A stretch of 64,000 nucleotides of DNA from the NCBI GenBank assembly GCA_029289235.1, contig JARFTZ010000032.1, positions 84,364-148,363 on the forward strand. The letters run 5' to 3'. Positions 1-10,906 of this stretch are shown in pieces. This DNA comes from Gammaproteobacteria bacterium (GTDB lineage: Bacteria > Pseudomonadota > Gammaproteobacteria > Burkholderiales > Rhodocyclaceae). Position numbers and translations under genes: made by a program. The notes under the pieces are model-generated. The model was not told where the DNA came from. It worked only from the letters and a program-made list of their open reading frames with translations, and searched no databases. Every line of letters begins with the position of its first letter. Within the stretch, counting starts at the first letter, position 1.

Positions 1-760
1 CGGGCTGCAACCACCGGCCACCTGCGAGGATTTCCTCGATGCGGCGAAGAAGCTCACGCTTCCGGCCAGCGCCAATAACGGCGTCGAACTCTTCGGTTTC
101 GGGATGCGCGGCGGCAAGGGCGGCTACGACAACTGGGGACCGTTCGTGCTCTCGCAATCCGAGCTGACCCCGGGCGGAATGACCACGCCGAAAGCGATTG
201 CCGCCAACAACTGGTACGTCGACCTGTTCCGCAAGGAAAAAGTCGCGCCACCTTCGGCCCCGAACGACGGTTTCAATGAAATCATCAGCACCTTCAAGTC
301 GGGACGCACGGCGATGATCTTCCATCACATCGGCTCCTCGAAGACGATGGTTGCCGCGCTCGGCGACAAGGTCTCGGCCGTGCCGGCGCCGTCCTGCAAC
401 GGTGGCCGCTGGACCTCATTCGGCGACGAATCGACGGCGCTGTTCAAGGCTTCGAAGAACAAGGATGCCGCCTGGAAATGGATGTCCTTCCTCAGCGAAG
501 GCGAGAACAACGTGAAGTTCAACAAGGCCACCGGACAGATGACCGTGACCCGCAGCGGATCGGAAAAAGCGGCCTTCGAACCGCGCTTCGTCAAGGCCAC
601 CGTCGACTCACTGCCGTTCGCCAAGACGCTGCCCGCCGTGCCGCAGACCGCCGATTTCGTGAATACGGTGTGGCCGGTCAACATGCAGCGCGCACTCACC
701 GGCGAAATCACGCCCGAGCAGATGATGACGACGATCGAGAAGCACTACACAACCAAGTAA
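1..760 (+). CDS. sugar ABC transporter substrate-binding protein (5' end missing)
   Basis: Open frame runs in from the window edge (codons in phase from base 2) and ends at TAA 758-760, so about 252 C-terminal residues are present. It reads as a family 1 extracellular solute-binding protein: the stretch with GRTAMIFHHIGS, the later DESTALFKASKNKDAAWKW and the C-terminal VNTVWPVNMQRALTGE segment are typical of the C-lobe of CUT1 sugar-binding proteins. It would deliver a sugar to the two permeases and ATPase encoded directly downstream. The signal peptide lies outside the window. The exact sugar cannot be read from this fragment; glycerol-phosphate, maltodextrin or another oligosaccharide are all possible. 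Confidence 0.85.
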   Translation, partial: GLQPPATCEDFLDAAKKLTLPASANNGVELFGFGMRGGKGGYDNWGPFVLSQSELTPGGMTTPKAIAANNWYVDLFRKEKVAPPSAPNDGFNEIISTFKSGRTAMIFHHIGSSKTMVAALGDKVSAVPAPSCNGGRWTSFGDESTALFKASKNKDAAWKWMSFLSEGENNVKFNKATGQMTVTRSGSEKAAFEPRFVKATVDSLPFAKTLPAVPQTADFVNTVWPVNMQRALTGEITPEQMMTTIEKHYTTK

Positions 761-776
761 ACAACCGCTGAGCTCC

Positions 777-846
777 GTCACCCCGGCGCAGGCCGGGGTC
801 CAGTTCGTTCTCCGAAAACCTGGATTCCGGCCTGCGCCGGAATGAC
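777..846. repeat. intergenic palindromic repeat, copy 1
   Basis: Two inverted half-units of 27 bases (777-803 and 820-846) separated by 16 bases. Each half carries a core such as CCGGCGCAGGCCGG and ends in CCAG or starts with CTGG. Related copies occur at 7920-7986, 38991-39055 and 44150-44223. It lies between the binding protein and the first permease and could fold in mRNA, perhaps setting differential expression within the operon. Confidence 0.85.
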
Positions 847-886
847 GGATTCATCTGCCCGGATTGAAACCGACAGAAGGGAGACC

Positions 887-1768
887 ATGAGCCACCGTTC
901 CAGCCTCCGCCGCATGCCCTACTGGCTCCTGTCTCCCGCCGTGCTGGCCACGCTGATCGTCGTCTTCTACCCGATGCTGCAGGCGGGCATCACCAGCCTC
1001 TATTACGAAATCCTGTGGAAACCGAAAGCCACCCGCTTCATCGGTCTCGACAACTTCATCGCCATCGCCCGCGACCCGGTTTTCTGGGCCTCGCTCGGGC
1101 GTACCGCGCTGTGGATCGGTATCACCGTTCCTCTGCAACTGGCGCTCGGCTTTGTCACCGCGCTGCTGCTCAACCAGCAATTCCGCTGGCGGACGCTGGC
1201 GCGCAGTCTGATCCTGATCCCCTGGGCACTGCCGAGCGTGGTCATCGGCCTGATGTGGTCGTGGATCTACCACCCGCAGGTCGGCCTGCTCAACGACTTG
1301 CTGCTGCGCGTGGGGATGCTCAACAGCGCCATTCCCTGGCTGGCCGACCCGGCCACGGCGCTGTACTCGATCATCGCCGCGCTGGTCTGGCAGGGCTTTC
1401 CTTTCTTCGCGATCATGATCCTGGCCGGACTACAGACCATCCCGGCCAACCTCTACGAGGCCGCGGCAATCGACGGAGCAACGACGTGGCAACAGTTCGT
1501 CGAAATCACCCTGCCGGGACTCAAGAGCGTGCTGGTCACGGCGGTGATGCTGCGGATCATCTGGGTCGCCAATTCAATGGACGTCATCTACGTGATGACC
1601 GGCGGCGGCCCCGGCTACGCCACGCACACGCTGCCGCTCTACGCCTTCAAGCGCACCTACAGCAGCATGGACTTCGGCTACGGCTCGGCGCTGGCGGTCA
1701 CCTTCGCGCTGCTCCTGCTCGGTTTCATCGTGCTCTACCTGCGCCGCATGGGGAGGGAAATGGAATGA
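887..1768 (+). CDS. sugar ABC transporter permease, MalF/UgpA type
   Basis: Inner-membrane permease of a CUT1 sugar importer, 293 residues, about six hydrophobic segments. The cytoplasmic EAA loop is clear (EAAAIDGATTWQQFVEITLP), which docks to the ATPase. I start at ATG 887, preceded by AGAAGGGAG; the ATG at 842 falls inside the palindromic repeat and is probably chance. The stop overlaps the start of the next permease (ATGA at 1765-1768), so the two are translationally coupled. Works with the binding protein upstream and the MalK-like ATPase downstream. Confidence 0.9.
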   Translation: MSHRSSLRRMPYWLLSPAVLATLIVVFYPMLQAGITSLYYEILWKPKATRFIGLDNFIAIARDPVFWASLGRTALWIGITVPLQLALGFVTALLLNQQFRWRTLARSLILIPWALPSVVIGLMWSWIYHPQVGLLNDLLLRVGMLNSAIPWLADPATALYSIIAALVWQGFPFFAIMILAGLQTIPANLYEAAAIDGATTWQQFVEITLPGLKSVLVTAVMLRIIWVANSMDVIYVMTGGGPGYATHTLPLYAFKRTYSSMDFGYGSALAVTFALLLLGFIVLYLRRMGREME

Positions 1769-2604
1769 GAACCGCGAAGACCTCCTTCAGCCGCCGCCTG
1801 TTGCTGCTGCATCTGCCGATGGCCTTGATCGTCCTCTTCGCCATCGGCCCCTACCTGTGGATGCTGATCACCTCGCTAAAACAGGAGTCGACGCTCTTCT
1901 CGGCCCATCGCAGCCTGCTGCCCGAGGTCGTGACCATCGAGAACTATGTCCGCCTGTTCGCCAAAACCGACTTCCTCAAGAACCTCGGCCACAGCTTCAT
2001 CGTCGCCAGTGGCGCCGTCGTCCTCGGCCTCTCCGTCAGCATCACCGCGGCCTACTCGTTCTCGCGCTACCGTTTCGCCGGGCGTCACCTGCTGATGCTG
2101 ACCTTCCTGCTGATCAACATGTTTCCCGTGGTGCTCCTGATCATCCCGCTGTTCATCATCATGCGCCACCTGCAACTGCTCGACACGCACCTCGGGCTGA
2201 TCCTGGCCCATTCGACCTTCGCCATCCCGTTCGCCACCTGGATGATGATCAGCTACTTCAACGCCGTGCCGCGCAGCCTCGACGAAGCCGCGCAGGTCGA
2301 CGGTTGCCGCCCCTTCGGCGCCATGCTGCGCGTGGTGCTGCCAGTCACGCTGCCGGGCATCATCGCCACCGGCATCTACATCTTCATCACCTCGTGGAAC
2401 GAATACCTCTACGCCTCGGTATTGGCCGGGCAGGACGTACGCGTGCTCACCGTCGCCATCCAGACGCTGATCGGGGAATATGAAATTGCCTGGGGACTGC
2501 TCACCGGCGGCGGGGTCGTCGGCGCGCTGCCGGTCACCGTGCTGTTCATGTTCATCCAGCGACGCCTGATCGCCGGGATGACTCAAGGCGCGGTCAAAGG
2601 ATAA
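1765..2604 (+). CDS. sugar ABC transporter permease, MalG/UgpE type
   Basis: Second membrane subunit of the same CUT1 importer, 279 residues. An N-terminal membrane segment (about residues 12-32) is followed by five more hydrophobic stretches and a MalG-type EAA loop (EAAQVDGCRPFGAMLRVVLP), then NEYLYA, typical of the family. The start ATG 1765 overlaps the stop of the upstream permease. The ATPase gene begins 30 bases downstream. The sugar transported is not determined by the permeases alone. Confidence 0.9.
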   Translation: MRTAKTSFSRRLLLLHLPMALIVLFAIGPYLWMLITSLKQESTLFSAHRSLLPEVVTIENYVRLFAKTDFLKNLGHSFIVASGAVVLGLSVSITAAYSFSRYRFAGRHLLMLTFLLINMFPVVLLIIPLFIIMRHLQLLDTHLGLILAHSTFAIPFATWMMISYFNAVPRSLDEAAQVDGCRPFGAMLRVVLPVTLPGIIATGIYIFITSWNEYLYASVLAGQDVRVLTVAIQTLIGEYEIAWGLLTGGGVVGALPVTVLFMFIQRRLIAGMTQGAVKG

Positions 2605-2634
2605 AAGGGATAAACAAGAACGAAAGGTTGGTCA

Positions 2635-3741
<1,107 letters not shown>

Positions 3742-3804
3742 CACTCGCACGTTCCGCCCGTCATTTTCGACCCACGGCAGGACGACCGGGAAGCCTCGCC
3801 CGCG

Positions 3805-3810
3805 TATAAT
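3805..3810 (+). promoter_or_regulatory. possible -10 element upstream of the AbrB-family gene
   Basis: TATAAT at 3805-3810, 78 bases before the ATG at 3889, in the 147-base gap after the sugar ABC operon. The same TATAAT motif followed by TCC/CGCC occurs 10861-10866 and 43046-43051 before other genes. No convincing -35 box is seen at 17 bases, so this is only a candidate. Confidence 0.35.
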
Positions 3811-3888
3811 TCCGCTCGCTCTTCCCTGTTACTCGCCCTGCCCTGCCGCAAAAGGCCGGCCGCAGGCGTTCTTTTCCCGAACACCGAC

Positions 3889-4983
3889 ATGCACGCTCAA
3901 GGCAGCCGTTTCCCGTCCCTGAACGGACGACCGCGTTTCGTCCACTGGGGGCTCCTGCTCGCCCTGACAATCCTGTTCGCCGCACTCTTCGATGCCGCCA
4001 GGCTACCCGCCGCGCTCCTCCTCGGCGCCATGCTTGGGGCGATCCTGATTGCCATCGCCGACGGCACGCCACGAATTCCGCGCCGCGCTTTCGTCATCGC
4101 ACAGGGCGTGATCGGTTGCCTGGTCGCCCGCAGCATCACGCCGGAGATTCTCGTCTCCCTGCGTCACGACTGGCTGCTCTTTCTCTCGGTGACCATCACG
4201 GTCATCCTCGTGTGCGCCGGGATGGGCTGGATTCTGGCGCGTAAGCAACTCCTGCCGGGAACGACGGCCATCTGGGCCTGCTCGCCGGGAGGCGCCGCCG
4301 TCATGACACTGATGTCCGACGCCTACGGCGGCGACATGCGCCTCGTCGCGGTCATGCAGTATCTTCGCGTAGCCATGGTGACCGTGCTGGCGACCGTCGT
4401 CGCGCATTTCTGGATGGGCGGCACGCAGGACTGCCAGAGCATCTTCGCCGACTGGCTGCAGCCGGTTGCCTGGCACGACCTGGGGGGCACGCTGCTGCTC
4501 GCCACAGCGGGCGCATTCGTTGCACAGCGCCTCAAAATCCCCGGCGGCGCCATTCTGGCCCCGCTGCTCATCGGCGCCACGCTGCAGGCCAACGGCATCA
4601 TGAGCATCGTCCTGCCGCCGTGGATACTTGCGCCGACCTACATCGCGCTGGGCTGGGCCATCGGCCTGCGCTTCTCACGGCAGACAATCGGCCAGGCGGC
4701 GCGGGCGCTCCCGTCGATGATCGTTTCGATTGTTTTCCTGATCGCCGCCTGCGCCGGCATCGCCGTAATCGTCGCCCACCTGACCCATCTTGATCCGCTG
4801 ACGGCCTATCTCGCGACAAGTCCCGGCGGACTCGACTCGGTCGCCGTCATCGCGGCTTCATCGAGCGTCAATGTTCCGTTCGTGATGGCCTTTCAGACAG
4901 CGCGTTTTCTGATGGTGGTACTGACCGGTCCGGCGCTGGCGAAATACATGGCCCGCCGCTTGCAGGAAAGCGAGAAAGCCTGA
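3889..4983 (+). CDS. AbrB-family integral membrane protein (COG3180 type)
   Basis: 364 residues with about ten hydrophobic segments arranged as two similar halves, as expected of the AbrB/ammonia monooxygenase-like membrane family. Family landmarks include the repeated motif around TAIWACSPGGAAVMTLMS in the first half and YLATSPGGLDSVAVIAAS in the second: S-P-G-G appears twice, supporting internal duplication. The function of the family is poorly defined; members have been linked to aidB regulation in E. coli and are suspected transporters. It stands alone between the ABC operon and the convergent thi operon. Confidence 0.82.
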   Translation: MHAQGSRFPSLNGRPRFVHWGLLLALTILFAALFDAARLPAALLLGAMLGAILIAIADGTPRIPRRAFVIAQGVIGCLVARSITPEILVSLRHDWLLFLSVTITVILVCAGMGWILARKQLLPGTTAIWACSPGGAAVMTLMSDAYGGDMRLVAVMQYLRVAMVTVLATVVAHFWMGGTQDCQSIFADWLQPVAWHDLGGTLLLATAGAFVAQRLKIPGGAILAPLLIGATLQANGIMSIVLPPWILAPTYIALGWAIGLRFSRQTIGQAARALPSMIVSIVFLIAACAGIAVIVAHLTHLDPLTAYLATSPGGLDSVAVIAASSSVNVPFVMAFQTARFLMVVLTGPALAKYMARRLQESEKA

Positions 4984-4986
4984 AGC

Positions 4987-5006
4987 CCCCCGGCATTCGC
5001 CGGGGG
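4987..5006. terminator. hairpin between convergent abrB-like gene and thiF
   Basis: Perfect 8-bp stem CCCCCGGC (4987-4994) with GCCGGGGG (4999-5006) and a 4-base loop, four bases after the stop of the plus-strand gene and 12 bases past the end of thiF. There is no strong U-tract on either strand, so it is a candidate bidirectional terminator rather than a textbook one. Confidence 0.5.
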
Positions 5007-5018
5007 TGTCAGCAAGCC

Positions 5019-5558
5019 TCAGAACGCCCCCATTTCCTTGAGGATGAAGGCGCTCATGTGGTTCGCCACGGTGACGACCTTGTGCGAGAAAAGCGGCCAG
5101 TCGGCGCAGTCGCTGACGAAATCGCCAACGATGTGCGCACGCCCGAACCGCCGCCAGTGGATACCGTCGAGCGAGCCGCCCGCGACGCCGGACGCGGAGA
5201 CGACGAGCTGATCGCCGGCCAGGCCTTCCATCAGCATCTTCTTCGCCGCTGCCTTGTCGAACGCTTCGACGACAAGCTCGCAATCGCCGAACAGCGACTT
5301 GCAGTTGGACTCATCGACGCGCACGACGATTGCCTCGACCTCGATTTCCGGTCGGATGCGCTGCAGGTTCTCACGCAGCGCCTCGACCTTGGGGCGGCCG
5401 ATCTGGTCCTGAAAAAAAAACTGCCTGTTGAGGTTCGACGGCTCGACGCAGTCAAAATCGACGATACGCAACGCCTTGACGCCACTGCGCACGAGATTCA
5501 GGGCAACGTTGGAACCGATGCCGCCCGCGCCGGCAATTCCAATTTTCATCGCCTTCAC
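5019..5558 (-). CDS. thiF: ThiS adenylyltransferase ThiF
   Basis: E1-like enzyme that adenylates the C-terminal glycine of ThiS so sulfur can be loaded for thiazole synthesis. The N-terminus has the nucleotide-binding GAGGIGSN motif, then DFDCVEPSNLNRQ, which binds ATP/Mg in the ThiF/MoeB family. About 180 residues; this is the short thiF type that lacks the CxxC zinc pairs of MoeB. I choose GTG 5558, overlapping the thiH stop (GTGA) with GGGAGG seven bases upstream; ATG 5549 and TTG 5573 are alternatives. A run of nine A on the plus strand (5412-5420) encodes three Phe in a row. Last gene of thiSGHF. Confidence 0.87.
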   Translation of the reverse strand: MKAMKIGIAGAGGIGSNVALNLVRSGVKALRIVDFDCVEPSNLNRQFFFQDQIGRPKVEALRENLQRIRPEIEVEAIVVRVDESNCKSLFGDCELVVEAFDKAAAKKMLMEGLAGDQLVVSASGVAGGSLDGIHWRRFGRAHIVGDFVSDCADWPLFSHKVVTVANHMSAFILKEMGAF

Positions 5559-6673
5559 AGTGCTGCCTCCCAATCCTTGAACACGGGTTGATAACGCCGG
5601 GCGACGATGGCCGCGGCGACTTCATCAACGCTGCGCGCGTCGGTGATCTCGAACTGCAATGCCGAATCGGTCTGCTGCTTGATCGGAATCGCATAGCCGC
5701 CGACGCCGGTGCTCGAACCGGCCGAGAAGCGCGTGGCACCGAGCGTGAGCAAGCGGTCGCGGAATGCCGCCCGCTCGCGCGTCGACAAGGTGATGCCGGC
5801 ACGCGGCAGAAAGACGCGCAGCGCCGTCATCAACTGCACGAAGAGACGGTCGCCGACATTCTGTGTCGCCGAGAAGCCGCCCTCCGCCTCGTTGATGCGC
5901 GGCAGAGATACCGCCACTTCCGTCTGCAGATAGCTGGTTTCGAGATAACGCGCGTGCAGGCCGGTAAAGAACATCTCGCGGCGCGGTTCGGCCAGCCCGA
6001 GCAGCGGGCCGATATTGACCGTGCGCAAGCCGGCCTCGGCGGCGCGTGCCGGCGCATCCAGCCGCCACGCGAAGTCGCGCTTCTTGCCGCCAAGATGGAC
6101 GGCCTTGTAGACGACCGGATCGTAGGTCTCCTGGAAGACCGTCATCCCGTCCACGCCGGCCGCCTTGAGTTGCGCGTATTCCTCGGTATGCAGCGGGTAA
6201 ATCTCGATCGATACCGAGGCGAAGTACTTCTTGAGTACGGCCACCGCGTCGCAAAGATACTCGGGCGGCGTCGTGCGCCGGTCTTCGCCGGTGAGGATCA
6301 GTACGTGCTGCATGCCGGTGCGCGCAATCGCCTCGGCCTCGCGTTCGATCTCGGCGAGCGAGAGCACGAGACGCGGGATCTCGTTGGAGACGTTGAAGCC
6401 GCAGTAGGCGCAGCGGTTCTTGCAGTGGTTCGACAGATAGAGCGGGATGAACATCTGGATCGTCCGCCCGAAATGCTGCACGGTGAGCTGCTGCGCCCGC
6501 TGCGCGATGGCTTCGAGATGGTCACCGGCACACGGGCTCAGGAGCGTCAGAAAATCCATCGCGCCAAACGACGGTTTGGCGAGGCTGCGCGTGACATCGG
6601 CGTCGCTCACGCCGGCGAAGAAGCGCTCGAAATCGAAGCCTTGATAGTCGGAAAGCGTTTCCTGAAACGACAT
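5555..6673 (-). CDS. thiH: 2-iminoacetate synthase (tyrosine lyase) ThiH
   Basis: Radical SAM enzyme that cleaves tyrosine to give dehydroglycine (2-iminoacetate) and p-cresol for the thiazole ring of thiamine. 372 residues, usual family length. The CxxxCxxC iron-sulfur motif is visible as CKNRCAYCGF (about residues 83-92). A strong AGGAGG ribosome site lies four bases before ATG 6673. It sits between thiG and thiF. Use of ThiH instead of glycine oxidase ThiO is associated with anaerobic or facultative bacteria (established knowledge). Confidence 0.95.
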   Translation of the reverse strand: MSFQETLSDYQGFDFERFFAGVSDADVTRSLAKPSFGAMDFLTLLSPCAGDHLEAIAQRAQQLTVQHFGRTIQMFIPLYLSNHCKNRCAYCGFNVSNEIPRLVLSLAEIEREAEAIARTGMQHVLILTGEDRRTTPPEYLCDAVAVLKKYFASVSIEIYPLHTEEYAQLKAAGVDGMTVFQETYDPVVYKAVHLGGKKRDFAWRLDAPARAAEAGLRTVNIGPLLGLAEPRREMFFTGLHARYLETSYLQTEVAVSLPRINEAEGGFSATQNVGDRLFVQLMTALRVFLPRAGITLSTRERAAFRDRLLTLGATRFSAGSSTGVGGYAIPIKQQTDSALQFEITDARSVDEVAAAIVARRYQPVFKDWEAAL

Positions 6674-6681
6674 GTCGCCTC

Positions 6682-7455
6682 CTAATCGTCAAGAAAGCCG
6701 GTGAGCGGTGAGGATGCCTGCGCAGTCGCCGACTCGGCGGCCATGTCGGCCAGGAAGGCCATCCGCCCGGCTTCGACGGCGAGCGAAAACGCGCGTCCGG
6801 TCGATGCCGGATCGGCCGCCGTGGCAATCGCGGTATTGACCAGCACCGCCGCCGCGCCCATCTCCATCGCTGCCGCCGCATGTGACGGCCGGCCGATACC
6901 GGCATCGACGATGATCGGCAAACGGCAATGCGCGATCAGCAGCTCGATGAGCATCTTCGTTTCCAGCCCGCGATTGGTGCCGATCGGCGCGCCGAGCGGC
7001 ATGATGGCCGCCGCGCCAACGTCTTCCAGCCGCTTGGCTAGCGTGAGATCGGGCAGGACATACGGCAACACGACGAAGCCCTCGCGCGCGAGGATCTCGG
7101 TCGCCTTGAGCGTCTCCCAGTTGTCCGGCATCAGCATCTGCATGTCGGTGATGACTTCGATCTTGATGAAGTCGCCGCAGCCGGCCGCCCGCGCGATCCG
7201 GGCGATACGCACCGCCTGCTCGGCGTCACGCGCACCCGAGGTGTTCGGCAAGAGCGTCACGTTCTTGGGAATGAAGTCGAGGATATTCTCGGCGCGCCCC
7301 GACTGATCGACACGGCGCAGCGCGACGGTGATCATCTGCGAGCCGCTCGCCGCCAGCATGGCCGGAATCTGGTCGTTGCTGGCGAACTTGCCTGTGCCGG
7401 TAAACAGGCGGTTGGTGAAGCGCACGCCGCCCAGGATCAATGCATCGTCAGCCAT
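6682..7455 (-). CDS. thiG: thiazole synthase ThiG
   Basis: Forms the thiazole phosphate moiety of thiamine from deoxyxylulose 5-phosphate, dehydroglycine and ThiS-thiocarboxylate. 257 residues, full length. The TGKF segment near the start, the KIEVITD segment carrying the Schiff-base lysine and the [21 protein letters not shown] phosphate-binding end are all present (longer strings not shown). GGGGGAGG lies seven bases before ATG 7455. It starts three bases after the thiS stop, so the two partners are co-translated. Confidence 0.96.
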   Translation of the reverse strand: MADDALILGGVRFTNRLFTGTGKFASNDQIPAMLAASGSQMITVALRRVDQSGRAENILDFIPKNVTLLPNTSGARDAEQAVRIARIARAAGCGDFIKIEVITDMQMLMPDNWETLKATEILAREGFVVLPYVLPDLTLAKRLEDVGAAAIMPLGAPIGTNRGLETKMLIELLIAHCRLPIIVDAGIGRPSHAAAAMEMGAAAVLVNTAIATAADPASTGRAFSLAVEAGRMAFLADMAAESATAQASSPLTGFLDD

Positions 7456-7458
7456 CGC

Positions 7459-7656
7459 TCAACCTCCCCCGACGAAGGACAGCAGTTCAAGTCGGTCGCC
7501 GGCGACGAGCGAGGTGGTTGCCCATTCGCCCTGCGGCACGATGCTCCGGTTGAGTTCGACGACCAGCGAAGCCGCCGGAAGTCCTTTCTGTTGCACGAAG
7601 TCGGCGAGCGACGCGGAGGACAGATTCTCCGGCGCGCCATTGACGATCAGTTCCAT
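7459..7656 (-). CDS. thiS: sulfur carrier protein ThiS
   Basis: Small ubiquitin-like sulfur carrier, 65 residues, ending in the required Gly-Gly (…FVGGG). The thiocarboxylate formed on the last glycine donates sulfur to ThiG. The long open frame upstream (to 7821) runs through the terminator and riboswitch, so I take ATG 7656 as the start; GGGAG sits six bases before it. First gene of the thiSGHF operon, directly behind the riboswitch expression platform. Confidence 0.93.
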   Translation of the reverse strand: MELIVNGAPENLSSASLADFVQQKGLPAASLVVELNRSIVPQGEWATTSLVAGDRLELLSFVGGG

Positions 7657-7680
7657 AGACATCTCCCAAAGGACCAATGA

Positions 7681-7718
7681 AAAAGCCGCTTGCCCCTGGG
7701 GAAGGGCAAGCGGCTTTT
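7681..7718 (-). terminator. intrinsic terminator of the TPP riboswitch
   Basis: Near-perfect hairpin: AAAAGCCGCTTGCCC (7681-7695) pairs with GGGCAAGCGGCTTTT (7704-7718) around an 8-base loop; read on the minus strand the stem ends in a U-run. It lies between the TPP aptamer and thiS, where a transcription-terminating expression platform is expected: TPP bound would favour this hairpin and switch the operon off. Confidence 0.88.
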
Positions 7719-7769
7719 CGGAAGCCTGGAACCGGGAACCTGACTGGCGAAACCGGATCGTCTTGACTT

Positions 7770-7856
7770 GTCCACTTCCCTTCGCCGGCATTACCCGGAT
7801 CAGGTTCATAGGGTTGGACAAAGTCCTCTCAGCAACAGCGCACCCCTAGCGACCGG
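7770..7856 (-). ncRNA. TPP riboswitch (THI element)
   Basis: Minus-strand sequence contains the conserved THI-box parts in order: GGGGTGC, CTGAGA (complement of 7827-7832), ACCC, GAACCTGAT (complement of 7799-7807), GGGTAATGCCGGCGAAGGGA. These match the thiamine pyrophosphate aptamer. It precedes thiSGHF by about 115 bases, with an intrinsic terminator in between, so control is by premature termination. Confidence 0.95.
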
Positions 7857-7919
7857 GGCTTTATAGACGGTAAGGCCTTTGGGTGTCAAGCAACTACAGG
7901 ACTCGTAACTACAGGACTC

Positions 7920-7986
7920 GTCATTCCGGCGAAGGCCGGAATCCAGAAAATCCAACGAACTGGACCCCGGCCTTCGCCGGGATGAC
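7920..7986. repeat. intergenic palindromic repeat, copy 2
   Basis: Two inverted 27-base half-units (7920-7946 and 7960-7986) with cores CCGGCGAAGGCCGG and CCGGCCTTCGCCGG, same family as copy 1. It lies between the divergent ends of the thi riboswitch leader and the sucD 3' end. A short direct repeat (actacaggactcgt, twice at about 7893-7922) adjoins its left side. Confidence 0.88.
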
Positions 7987-8054
7987 GGATTGTTCTACGG
8001 TTCTTTGGCTGAACGTCTGCCGCCAGTCCTGTGCAGGCCGGCGGCACGAAACAA

Positions 8055-8948
8055 TCAGAGCAGGCTCTTCAACAGCCTTCCCATTTCCGACGGATTGCGG
8101 GTGACCTTGAAGCCGCACTCCTCCATGATCGCCAGCTTGGCCTCGGCCGTATCGGCGCCGCCGGAGATCAGCGCCCCAGCGTGGCCCATGCGCTTGCCCG
8201 CCGGTGCCGTCACGCCGGCGATGAAGCCGACCACCGGTTTCTTCATGTGCTTCTTGCACCAGTAAGCGGCTTCGGCCTCGTCCGGCCCGCCGATCTCGCC
8301 GATCATGATCACCGCGTCGGTGTCCGGGTCGTCGTTGAACATCTTCATCACGTCGATGTGCTTGAGCCCGTTGATCGGGTCGCCGCCGATGCCGACGGCC
8401 GACGACTGGCCGATACCCAGCTCCGTGAGCTGGGCCACCGATTCATAGGTCAGCGTGCCGGAGCGCGAAACGATGCCGATCCGCCCTTTCTTGTGGATGT
8501 GCCCGGGCATGATGCCGATCTTGATTTCGTCGGGGGTGATGAGGCCGGGGCAGTTCGGGCCGAGCAGCAGGGTTTCTTTGCCGCCCCTGGCGACCTTTTC
8601 CTTCATCTTGTTGCGCACGAGCAGCATGTCGCGCACCGGGATGCCTTCGGTGATGCAGATGACCAGGTCGAGTTCCGCTTCGACGGCTTCCCAGATGGCG
8701 TCCGCCGCGCCGGCGGGCGGGACGTAGATCACCGAGACGGTGGCGCCGGTTTCTTGTTTCGCTTCCTTCACCGAGGCGTAGATGGGGATGTCGAAGATCG
8801 ATTCGCCCGCTTTCTTCGGATTGACGCCGGCGACGAAGCAGGCCTTGCCGTTGGCGTATTCCTGGCACTTTTCGGTATGAAACTGGCCGGTCTTGCCGGT
8901 GATGCCCTGGGTGATGACCCGGGTGTCCTTGTTGATGAGTATCGACAT
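8055..8948 (-). CDS. sucD: succinate-CoA ligase (ADP-forming) subunit alpha
   Basis: TCA-cycle enzyme that converts succinyl-CoA to succinate with ATP formation. 297 residues. The N-terminal CoA-binding Rossmann domain ([12 protein letters not shown]) and the active-site phospho-histidine motif [10 protein letters not shown] near the C-terminus are clear. GGGAGAG precedes ATG 8948. It follows sucC by 15 bases and both follow a DUF2889 gene on the same strand. Confidence 0.96.
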   Translation of the reverse strand: MSILINKDTRVITQGITGKTGQFHTEKCQEYANGKACFVAGVNPKKAGESIFDIPIYASVKEAKQETGATVSVIYVPPAGAADAIWEAVEAELDLVICITEGIPVRDMLLVRNKMKEKVARGGKETLLLGPNCPGLITPDEIKIGIMPGHIHKKGRIGIVSRSGTLTYESVAQLTELGIGQSSAVGIGGDPINGLKHIDVMKMFNDDPDTDAVIMIGEIGGPDEAEAAYWCKKHMKKPVVGFIAGVTAPAGKRMGHAGALISGGADTAEAKLAIMEECGFKVTRNPSEMGRLLKSLL

Positions 8949-8963
8949 GTTGTGTTCTCTCCC

Positions 8964-10120
<1,157 letters not shown>

Positions 10121-10124
<4 letters not shown>

Positions 10125-10732
10125 GCGGCACCCTCTTTTGAACTTGGATTACATGCCTTGGGCAGGGGCCCCTGCCCGGGGGTTGGGTCGCGGTACCAGC
10201 GCGGATAAAAACGCCTGACCACGTCCGAATCTGTAGCAAGTGCATGACAACGATCAAGGTGAAAAGGTTTCTTTTCCGACTCGCCGTGCTTCATTTCGCC
10301 GGCGAAAGTCTGGAAAGCGGCCGTCGGAACGGCCATCAGCAACTCGCTCAGGTGCGCACAGCCGCGCGTATCGCCGAACAGGTTCTTGACGGCCTTGAGG
10401 AAGCCCTTGAACAGGTTCAAGCCGATGATCTGCCGGTAATCGGGGAGGATTTGCTCGCAAACGCCCGTGAACGGCGTGTAGTCGGCACAGGCCACCACGT
10501 CGACGACGTTCATTGCGTTGTCGATCGTCACGCGCACACTGATGTCGTGGACCGGAACGCCGGCCTTGCGCACGCCGCTGCGCAGGTTCAGATCCTGATC
10601 CTTGACGTCGACGAGATGCGCCTCGATGTCCCACAGGCCATCGTCGCGGCGGAAACCTTCAAAGGTGATCGAACGGGTGTGTTTGCGTGCACGTTGAGCG
10701 GTGGGTGGAGGCAAAGGCATTGTCAGTTCCAT
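10121..10732 (-). CDS. DUF2889 family protein upstream of sucCD
   Basis: 203 residues, no signal peptide or membrane segment. The body (about residues 17-150) matches what I know of DUF2889: [19 protein letters not shown], then DMRVT-like ISVRVTIDN, a [11 protein letters not shown] segment and [16 protein letters not shown] and H residues are concentrated in the latter part ([11 protein letters not shown]). The function is unknown. Its stop overlaps the sucC start, making it the first gene of a three-gene unit. ATG 10720 is a possible alternative start. Confidence 0.8.
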
Positions 10733-10860
10733 CGGTTACGGTTCATCGGTTCCAGCATAAGCGTTTTTCGCCGCCAATGCCGGTCCTGGCCATTACAGCA
10801 GCCGTCCGCGCGCGCCTCTCTTGGCGGCCTCTCTTGCGCAGGAAAGGCCGGAAGTATGCC

Positions 10861-10866
10861 TATAAT
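10861..10866 (+). promoter_or_regulatory. possible -10 element for the AEC transporter
   Basis: TATAAT at 10861-10866, 41 bases before ATG 10907, in the 174-base gap between divergent genes. A TTGCGC at 10834-10839 is 21 bases away, longer than ideal. Same motif type as at 3805 and 43046. Confidence 0.35.
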
Positions 10867-10906
10867 CCGGCCTCGCCCTCGTACCGCACATCCGCGCTCC
10901 CGATCC

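Noticed and set aside
842..886. Upstream start for the first permease
   Set aside because: The ATG lies within palindromic repeat copy 1 and lacks a ribosome site; ATG 887 has one and gives a normal N-terminus.
7459..7821. Long thiS frame (120 residues)
   Set aside because: It translates through the terminator and riboswitch; ThiS is normally about 65 residues and ATG 7656 has a good ribosome site.
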